Shown: positions 56,268-64,000 of the stretch, in pieces | Position numbering within the stretch: the stretch's first letter is position 1 | Layout of the letters: every line of letters begins with the position of its first letter | DNA from: Aplectana chamaeleonis | Lineage: Eukaryota > Nematoda > Chromadorea > Rhabditida > Cosmocercidae | Length of the DNA stretch: 64,000 bases | Reading direction: 5' to 3' | NCBI GenBank assembly: GCA_029168955.1 | Contig: JAPDOI010000117.1 | Span: 1,339,001-1,403,000, forward strand | Notes under the pieces: generated by a model | Database searches by the model: none | The model's input: only the letters and a program-made list of their open reading frames with translations | Told to the model about the DNA's origin: nothing | Translations under genes and position numbers: made by a program

Positions 56268-58560
56268 TGCGACTAATTTTGGCTTGTTCAGCACCTGATG
56301 AGGAACCTGCCGGTCGTGCAGAATTTGTAGGCGCGCCCAGTGGTAGGATCCATCCTCCCTCACCTGGCAATGATAACTTGAGTATGTTTACTCGTTTTCG
56401 CCCTCTGCTTCGAAGGGCGAAACCACTCTTTTTTCTATTAAGCAAGAGGAGATAAGATTCTGTTCTACGCCATCTTTCTTCAACACTTTGGCTATTCGAA
56501 GGAACAGATCAAATGGCTAGAAGAATTGATGTTTGTGTTATATGAGAGGCCACCACCGATCACAGTCAGTCTTTTCCGTCTCTTGAAAAAATTGAAAATC
56601 ATGGAAAGCTTCTTATAGAGGACGTTTAGTATCGTCGGGATGTCGAGCCAGTCTAAAAAGAGGTGTTGGGTCCATATGAAAGGACGCGGATGTTTTTCTG
56701 TAACGAATGTAGCAGCGAACTACGATCTGGCAGTGATATTTGTCGGAACAGGAGATGTCGATTGCTGTCGTTGGAGCATCATTCATGCAGAATAATTTTT
56801 GTGTCTCACTCGCTCACTATTCCACGTAGACATAGGGTATTCAGAAAGACGGTGAAACGCTCCAGAACGACTCAGAGAGTGGAACTGCACGTAATGAGTG
56901 TGATTTCACAATTAATTGAACTTCTCTCTACAAAAATGGAGAAAATAATAGATTTCCACATTTTAAGTGGCTGTCACGAAATGAAGCGTTGTTCAGGGCC
57001 CCCAAGATAGCGATCGCAGTGATCACCGATTGTCAGATGGGTTCTATCACAATATTGAGACCTATGAGGATTTCATGGAGAAACGTATACAAATACTGCT
57101 ATCCTTTTCGACAGATGGCTTTGTGCCGTCAAGACTATCGAAGTATGCCAAAATCCCTTCACTTGTCACGTATTGCTTACCGTGAAATGGAACAAGTTTA
57201 GGCGCGAAATTTGGCCGGCATACCTCCGAGTCGATAATCTGACAAGAAAAGAGGGCGATAATTATTTCAATTACATCTTGGCAGCGGTGTTGTATTGCTA
57301 CAAGCCCTGCAAATCGCTTTTTTCGAACTTCTTTGAAAGGCTCACATTTGAGATGAATGTTCTGTCCGAAGAGCCCATTCAAATTTCTGTCAGAGGGGAA
57401 ATTTGGACTATAATGGTTTCATTGTAGCTGACCTAGATGTAGCTTTACTATGATTACAATATTTGCTCGTCAGATATGCGTCTTACTCTGGGGCAGAACA
57501 AACTTTCTGAATTGCCCGATGGAAATCGCAATATGGATGTCCGAAATGTCTTACGAAGGGCGAAAGTCTGGTGGTACGCGGGTGTATACCGGAACTGATC
57601 ACCCTCAAATTAGAACACGAGAAAGCTATCTTCACGGTGGAGATTTAAGTCGCGGTGTGCCAGGTGTGACACCGTTGGCTTCATTTCCGGGATTCCGCTT
57701 AGTGGAAATATGTTCAGGACCGACATCAGCAATGACATTAATTTCACCCATCGACTTTCCGGGAGATGCCTGGCATATATGTAGTGAGGGGCTCACTCGC
57801 AATCGGATTCGCGGTTGGTGAAGATTAGAAATCATTCTGAATGGGAGTGCACCACGTTTTGGCTGTAGACCTTTTCAGTAGACCAGATACCCACTTCCGC
57901 GGTCTTCGTCTTACTCTCAGGAACATTGCCAGAGTCGCTCAAAGCATCCGCGACATTTCTTGTCATATCTACGTTAGTAGTATGGTGCTGTCTTTGGAAG
58001 ACTCTCGTAAATGTACCGCAACGGAGTTGGACGACGTGAGTATTTGTTGAGACCTGACCCCATTTCGCTACTCCTGATGAATCAATTTATCACTTCAGAT
58101 TGCATTTGTGGTATTCCCCGTGTGCGCTGCTGTAGGGGTCATCCCAGGACCGCTAGCTGCCGCATCCCTTTTAGGATATTGGATGACTATAAGGCTTATT
58201 TCCAAACCATTGTCTCTTGAGAGCATTTCAGCTGCTCAGTTGATCTCACGCCTGACGAAGCAGCTCTGGCTGAAATTAGCTCCTGAGGTCTTCACGATGA
58301 AAGCGCATGTATGATAGTAGTAGAGAGCGTTTCTCTCAAGGAGTGACACAACTTACCTGTATAACTTGTTCTTCGATCATTGCATGACCCAGGAGATCCG
58401 CTATTTTGGCAGTCTATATCAAAATTCCTCGGCACCTTTTGAGGCATTTCATAGGCGCCTTCAAATCAACATTGATCGGCACACAACTAATAGCGGAGCT
58501 CTTATAGTCAAAAGGTGCCATTTTCCATCTTGGTCCTGAATCAATCAAAAGCACTTAGTT
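56268..58560 (+). pseudogene. CACTA/EnSpm-like transposase, main body
   Basis: After a CTCTGCAG acceptor the frame runs LILACSAPDEEP.. to 56455, then breaks. Later blocks follow the order seen in animal EnSpm-type transposases. They are HFGYSKEQIKWLEELMFVLY (56490), a zinc-binding-like FFCNECSSEL..CRNRRCR (56693) and SDGFVPSRLSKYAKIPSLVT (57107). WPAYLRVDNLTRKEG and EEPIQISVRGEIWTI, a GTDHPQIRTRESYLHGGDLS block (57593) and DAWHICSEGLTRNRIR (57766) come next. FVVFPVCAAVGVIPGPLAAA (58102) and SSAPFEAFHRRLQINIDRH (58425) come last. Several stops and frameshifts separate them. Family assignment is by motif order from memory and would need a profile search. Confidence 0.6.
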
Positions 58561-58922
58561 TGTATTTCTAGGTACTTGTTCATAAAAAGGCTACGGATGA
58601 TGTTGAGTGATAAAGGTTCGTCCAACGCACAGCTAATGGCTTTGTTGGGGAAAGTAAATAACGAGCATGTAACAAGGTGTTTTCAACTTAAACAAAGTAG
58701 TTTTCGGGTTTTACACTGATACTGAGCGATTTCCTTCTTAAGGTTCCCTAAGGACATTGTAGTCAGCAGTACCGTGTACATACCGAAACATAGTGGAATA
58801 GAACTTTCGCATCTTCAAGATAGCTATCGGGCGTTGATCAATCAGCAAGGATTCCAGCCTTTGTAGGTTCTGAGTTTTCCCTGGTCTACAGTGAAAGATT
58901 ATCCTTTTTTAGTACGCGTGCC

Positions 58923-59324
58923 GTGGTGAATGGAGTTGTTTACAGTTCCCGTCTGTATAGTGCCCGCAGGCGTGATACGAGGCAAGATTTCGTAGACATG
59001 AGTGGACAAGATGAAAACGGCGCTATTGATTCATTCGCATCAATAAAACTGTTCATGTATAGCAGTAGGGCGAATACTCTCATAGTCGTTGTTGATGAGT
59101 ATTCATCTTTCAATCCTTTTGAACATCTTGGGCATATCATCAACATCACACCTCATCCTGAGCGAAGAACGGCACTTGCGCTGATGCGCGCTATAGAGGA
59201 ATGCAATAAGTTTTTTACACATCTAAATCTTTACGCATCTGGTAAAAGTGAGCGAGTTACTAGCGCTGGTTTTATTGAAGGACCCGGTATTGTTGTTAGA
59301 TTTAATAACGAATCTCATGCTTGA
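58923..59324 (+). pseudogene. CACTA/EnSpm-like transposase, C-terminal exon
   Basis: One open frame of 133 codons: VNGVVYSSRLYSARRRDTRQ, DSFASIKLFMYSSRANTLIV, VDEYSSFNPFEHLGHIINI, then HPERRTALALMRAIEECNKF, ending at a stop at 59324. In related elements this kind of region follows the transposase core. It lacks stops, unlike the upstream blocks. Confidence 0.5.
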
Positions 59325-59469
59325 CTGAGTTGATATTACCATAATTGGATAAATTTTTTGATTTCCAATTCGTAGTAGTGAATCAGTTGCTCTTGAACAA
59401 CCTTGTATCTTTCTTGTGTTTTTGTTCGTTGCTGCCTGCGGAAAGTACTGTATTAGATCTTTAGATCAA

Positions 59470-61233
59470 TACGCGCTTGGTCTCCTCGCCTCTATCACGT
59501 TATAATCGCGTGCTCGCAAATCAAGCACGAAGGTCCCTAAGCTTCCCGTTGGCGTCACCGGTGAATATATCAGCAGTCACTGCGTCAGCAGCGAATGTCT
59601 CCCTAGCGAATACGTTCTCGCCGAATACCTTACCAGCAAATACGTTACCGCCGAATACCTTACCAGCACAGTCGATCGTTTCGGATGAAAACATCCCGAT
59701 TCAGCACGAGGAATCTCATTCACAACGTTAGGTCCTGTTCTCAGCTCGTGGCGAAGAACTTGAACTGAAGTACAACATTTAGGCGATTGTTCGGTGAGGA
59801 GTGAATTCAATTTTGTCGAAGACTGTTACGCTCTGTATAATGAAATAACAACGCTGCGCGATTGTCTCAAACCGGATGGTTTTCACGTCAGTGATGCTGC
59901 CGCTTTGTTGACTCATCAATAAGAACATGGAGTCTTCAGCCAACGCGCATACGACGTAGGCCTTACTGTGCCTTTATAGTAGTAAATATTGACGCTCAGC
60001 AACCTCTTTTAGGGATTCGTTGCTTCAAATCAGGCAGCGCAAATCGACAAGTTCGTTTATGAGGAACTCAAGCGTACTGAAGACCCGTTCATTAACATGT
60101 CGATAATCCGATGGGAAGGAAGATTGATGGTTGGTCTATACGCTCGTGTGGAGGCGCATATAACACCCACAAACAATTCCTTCTTGCAGGCTGATGTGAG
60201 ATGCGCCAGGGTCGCCATGCAGATGAGGGAGATCAAAAGGACCACCCAGTACAAAGAGCCTTCCGTTTTGCCCGACGCAGGGAACAGGATTTCAACAGAA
60301 AACTGTACAAGAGTATGGCGCATTGATGTACAACCCCCGTTCATCAAAGTGACTTGTAATACATACTGAACAAGTTTTTTGGTATTCCCTATACGATTTC
60401 TTTCAGACCTCGTTGAACGAACTCTGTAGCTCGTGGCGTCCCCGAGCTAGAGACACTGCATTCCAGCAAGCCGGGTCTTTCTTGCGTTACATATTACAGA
60501 GAGTAAGTTTTTATGTCTACTGCTCTTTTGAAATACATCCAATCACATTATAGATAACCGCTCCACCAAATGCGATTCAACGTTTCTCGATCCGTGTGAA
60601 TGGAAATAGAGGGCGGTCATCGCTGGAAAGTTTGCCGGAAAAGATTGAAAACGACATCATTGGTAAGTTCTCCCGTGGTTTAAAATTCTAACTCTTGTCT
60701 AAATTAATATCTTCAGAGTTTGCGCTAGACGCATTTGGCTATGGGCACGATGAGCTCATGAATGGTGGCTTGGAAGCCGTCTCGTCGCAGTCCAGGTAAC
60801 AAACAGTAGCTAGCTTGTTGAATTTCGACATTTTCTGAATTTCTACTTGCAGGTTCTACCTCTCGCTCGGACGCAACGATGGAGAACGCGAACTCGTTCT
60901 TCGAGCGATGGCTGGCGAAAGAAACAGATGGCGCATGGAGCTCTTCAGAGCTTTACAGAAAGCGCTGTAAGTTTCGCATCTTCTCGGCTGTTCCTTGCAC
61001 CATTGTTTTGATGAAACCTCTTTTTTTTCAGAGCGAACATCAGAGCCTTCAAATTTGAGGTCGTTAATGGTATATTTCGGTGGTAGCCCACAGATGTAAG
61101 TGTTTTATATTTAGAGTGCATGATTCCAATTCCTTCGAAATTGTGCTACCTGGAGTTAATCATTTTTCAGCATCGTGTGAAGAGAACGCGTACTGAAGAT
61201 GGAGGAATCGCAGAGGATATCCCGTCCGCCTGA
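59470..61233 (+). pseudogene. Second gene of the CACTA-like element (unknown function)
   Basis: Exons with good splice sites join in phase: 60013-60348, 60407-60502, 60554-60662, 60717-60795, 60853-60966, 61032-61095 and 61171-61233. They encode segments such as FVYEELKRTEDPFINMSIIR, SLNELCSSWRPRARDTAFQQ, FALDAFGYGHDELMNGG, RNDGERELVLRAMAGERNR and a Lys/Arg-rich end. Upstream, 59477-59731 is Ser/Ala/Asn/Pro-rich with four 15 bp repeats, and 59830-59970 is open except for one stop. A TAG at 61084-61086 interrupts the second-last exon. Introns are 50-75 bp. I do not recognise the protein. Its place after a transposase suggests an accessory TnpB/TnpA-like partner, which is inference. Confidence 0.55.
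59609..59668 (+). repeat. Four 15 bp coding repeats
   Basis: AATACGTTCTCGCCG, AATACCTTACCAGCA, AATACGTTACCGCCG and AATACCTTACCAGCA in tandem, encoding NT(L/F)(P/S)(A/P). Confidence 0.9.
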
Positions 61234-61724
61234 TTCGCCGCTCTGGATGTGGTTGTGCGCCTCGAGCCAACGTCTGTTCCCACTGATAGCTTTCTGTTCT
61301 GTTGTTTAGATTTTTTCATTTGTTCCCGACTACCGTTCTAGTTTTCCAACACCACGCTTGCGCCGATCAGTGGAATTTAGGGCTACAGCGTAGCTTTACT
61401 GAAACTCACAAGGGCCAACCAAGGTGTGAGCAATTCCTTCTACTCAGAAGATTTTCGTTTACTTGATTTCGACTTTGAGAACAACTTTCTGCTTGTCGCC
61501 GTAACGAACCACGTTATAGTTGTTCTTATGTGAATAACAACTTGTGACTCACCAACTTGTCATCAACAATTGCTATTACTGTAAGAACAACTCTATAACA
61601 AGTTAGCAGCCTTATGCTGTTATCTAAATGTTGATACCGTATTGCACAATGTAGCTGACAAGTATAGCCCATTAACCTGTCAACAACACTTTCCGAGTCA
61701 CCCACGGAACACTACTCTATCGCT
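61234..61724. other. No gene; GTTGTTCTTA / AACAACT-rich stretch
   Basis: Short related motifs such as AACAACTTTCTGCTTGTC, GTTGTTCTTATGTG, AACAACTTGTGACTC and AACAACTCTATAACAAG recur in both orientations. No coding feature. Confidence 0.45.
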
Positions 61725-61762
61725 GCATTGATTCCTAGCAGTGAGAACTGCTAGGAATCAAT
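61725..61762. repeat. Perfect 16 bp hairpin
   Basis: CATTGATTCCTAGCAG, six bases, then its exact complement. It borders the left arm of the large inverted repeat. Confidence 0.9.
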
Positions 61763-61767
61763 GTAAA

Positions 61768-62290
61768 GATTTCTGAAAATTTAGCTTCCTGGCAAAAGTA
61801 ACGATTTGGTAATGAAAAAAAAAGTTTTAAAAATGTCTTGAAATATCTTAAAAAAATGATTTGGCATAAAATAGCCTGGAAAAATGAAAAAGCTAGGAAA
61901 TGAAGTGAAATAGCCAAAAATGTGATTTGGTGATCGATCATTTCACAAGCTTCTCCGTTAAACTTATCAAAACGAAATCAAGCACGATATGGAATGGAGC
62001 CTTGCGTTCACCTAGCTTGACCTATGCTGATTCCCTTATTTCAGCTTTCAAAAATGGCTTAATGTTTCCGTTGCGCGCTTGATTTCGTTTTGATAAGTTT
62101 AACGGAGAAGCTTGTGAAATGATCGATCACCAAATCACATTTTTGGCTATTTCACTTCATTTCCTAGCTTTTTCATTTTTCCAGGCTATTTTATGCCAAA
62201 TCATTTTTTAAGATATTTCACGACATTTTTAAAACTTTTTTCTTCATTACCAAATCGTTACTTTTGCCAGGAAGCTAAATTTTCAGAAAT
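61768..62290. repeat. Large inverted repeat, ~215 bp arms
   Basis: The left arm 61768-61983 and the right arm 62077-62290 are near-identical in reverse orientation; for example, TTTAGCTTCCTGGCAAAAG has its complement at 62260-62280. They are separated by ~93 bp. Only a few mismatches and small length differences are visible. Non-coding; reading frames inside are mirror images of each other. Confidence 0.95.
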
Positions 62291-62439
62291 TTCACATATT
62301 TTTTCCGAAGGTTCCCTTTCTTACTTCAATTTTGCTCAACGATTTCCATTTCGGAACGATGAAACATCTAACAACGAGATTGTCGAATGAGTACAATTTT
62401 TGAAACTTATTACCCAAAACCATAAAAAATACCACTCAT

Positions 62440-63245
62440 TGCCGCATTTTGTGCAACATGGGAAGAATCGATATCATTGATCGATAATGTTTTGCATGAT
62501 GAGAAGAATTTCCCAAACAAGTGATTTAGAGAAATCGACAATCGAAAATCATTGCGGCATTTTGTGCAAAAGGCGAAAAAATCAATATTATTGATCGGTA
62601 TTTATCGATAATGACTGATGAGCAAAATTCTCCCACCAACAAAACCAATCCCATCAGTAATCCCCACTCCTAGCCGCATTTTGTGCAAAAAGCGCGAAAA
62701 TCGATAATATCGATTATCGATCGATGACGTGTCAAGAGTACGGATTCGGACAAGTTCAGTACTTATCTCCGACGGCCTGTGTTGATTGGCTGCAGATTCA
62801 CCCACACACCCCGGTCTCCACAGCCGTAGCAGAAAAAACAGTTTTGGTGCCCCACGTCTAATTTAGTACATAAACCCACGATTTTGAGGTACCCTTCAAA
62901 GTTAAGGTATCAAGTTCAAATTGGAATAGGAGCGACCTGCATCCATTTCCAGCCTCATGTCCAAAAATGAGCTCCCTAGCTCAATTTTAAGTGTACCAAC
63001 AAGATCGTGTACGCCGTCTGAAAAAAAAGGGGATTAACAACAAAAACGCGCGGTCTTTCAATTTTTACTCGAAAACCAGTAAACCGTTCTAAACCATTTT
63101 TGGGCACATATACCAACTTTTTGCGCTCTTTTTAATGCAATTTAGCGCTAATTTCTACGTTCACTCTCAACTGAGATTTCGAAAAATGGTTGCGCGCGGG
63201 GCCGATTCAGAACCAAATCTGGTGCGCGCTTCGCGCGCACCACAA
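62440..63245 (+). repeat. Dispersed repeat with GC palindrome, copy 2
   Basis: Begins with three sub-repeats of GC(C/G)GCATTTTGTGCAA followed by ATCGATAA-type sequence. It continues through GATTTTGAGGTACCCTTCAA and GGAGCGACCTGCATCCATTT and ends at GGTGCGCGCTTCGCGCGCACC (63221-63241). Copies are at 47645-48215 (inverted) and 63720 onward. Confidence 0.75.
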
Positions 63246-63715
63246 TAAAGTAGTACTTCCTAGGAGGCTCAAACCTTATCTCATGTGTCGAACACTGAGA
63301 TACGGTCTGCAACTTCTAGAAAACAACGTTCTGTTGGTACAGTGTTACCAGGATATCCTCACCGTGAAGAATTAACTTTAAAAAATGCACGAAAGTGTTT
63401 ATACCAACAACCCATGCCCACTAGAAACAAATATGGCAGCTAAATATAAATCTAGAGAGGATCATGTGAATGAATAGCGCACAACCTAGTAGAGCATCAT
63501 TCAAGGATTGAGAAAAAACACAAAAATGAATACGACATCGGAGAACATAGTAAGAGAGGAGGGATAACACCAACATGGCGAAAATTGCACTAAAGCTCCA
63601 GAAGGGATAGTTTCTAGCAAAGAAGAGAGTAGAAAGCCCATCCAGAAGGAGTATCGAACTTCTGAGGACTGATTTCAGGGGTTTTCGAAAGGTTTGCAAT
63701 TTAAAAAAAAATTCG
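63246..63715. other. No recognised gene
   Basis: A 176-codon minus-strand frame (63421-63951) runs through this gap and into the repeat copy at 63720. It is hydrophobic in part but shows no family features. Probably chance. Confidence 0.3.
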
Positions 63716-63719
63716 ACAG

Positions 63720-64000
63720 CCTCATCAACAATCACCACTCCTCGCCGCAATTTGTGCAAAAAGCGCGAAATTCGATAAAATTGATTATCGATCGATGACG
63801 TGTCATGAGTACGAATTCTGACAAGTTCAGTACTTACCTCCGACGACCTGTGTTCATTGGTTGCAGATTCACCCACACTCTCCGGTCTCCGCAGCCGCAG
63901 CATGCCCGAGCAGTTTCCGTGCTCCACGGGTAATTTAGTATGTAAATCCACGATTTTGAGGTACCCTTCAAAGTTAAGTTATCAAGTTCAAATTGAAGCA
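63720..64000 (+). repeat. Dispersed repeat, copy 3, cut by the window end
   Basis: Matches 62660-62935 closely (GCCGCAATTTGTGCAAAAAG, CGATCGATGACGTGTCATG, GATTTTGAGGTACCCTTCAA) and continues off the window. Confidence 0.8.

Noticed and set aside
63421..63951. 176-codon minus-strand frame
   Set aside because: It runs into a dispersed repeat copy and shows no family features.

Overview
This is eukaryotic, AT-rich repeat DNA, almost certainly from a nematode. Short introns of about 50-70 bp with strong TTTTCAG acceptors, RTE-type retroelements, Tc1 and mariner transposases and many MITEs fit a strongylid (hookworm-like) genome; that species-level guess is inference. I see no bacterial genes, rRNA, functional tRNA or CRISPR. 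I recognise no ordinary host gene with confidence. The window is a nest of transposable elements (TEs) of very different ages.

Layout. 1-1.9 kb: a palindromic repeat, two copies of a ~500 bp repeat unit, a 188 bp CA microsatellite and a hAT-like MITE. 2-13.5 kb: dispersed MITEs, several with TTAA target sites, and a truncated RTE 3' end (6.06-6.75 kb). 13.7-14.9 kb: a non-LTR retrotransposon 3' end with a long AAGT tail. 15-22.4 kb: a decayed Gypsy element (gag, reverse transcriptase, RNase H, integrase) broken up by a Tc1 transposon, an RTE retrotransposon with a 17 bp target duplication, and MITEs inside the integrase. 22.6-34 kb: SINE-like and MITE repeats, a GC-rich promoter-like block and a BEL/Pao integrase remnant. 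34.7-36.7 kb: a tRNA-derived repeat and a mariner transposase split by a foldback element.

42.84-52.71 kb holds the best-preserved system: a PIF/Harbinger-type DNA transposon with matching terminal inverted repeats and TTA target duplications. It carries two convergent, apparently intact multi-exon genes: a 243-residue MADF DNA-binding protein (+) and a 362-residue DDE transposase (-). Such pairs normally act together, the MADF/Myb-like protein recruiting the transposase to the element ends. Smaller MITEs have landed inside it.

54.5-61.2 kb holds a CACTA/EnSpm-like two-gene element (+). Its splice sites are still readable but some exons carry stop codons. 61.7-64 kb has a 215 bp-arm inverted repeat and copies of a dispersed repeat with a GC-rich terminal palindrome. 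Exon boundaries and family assignments come from reading the sequence by eye; no search was run.
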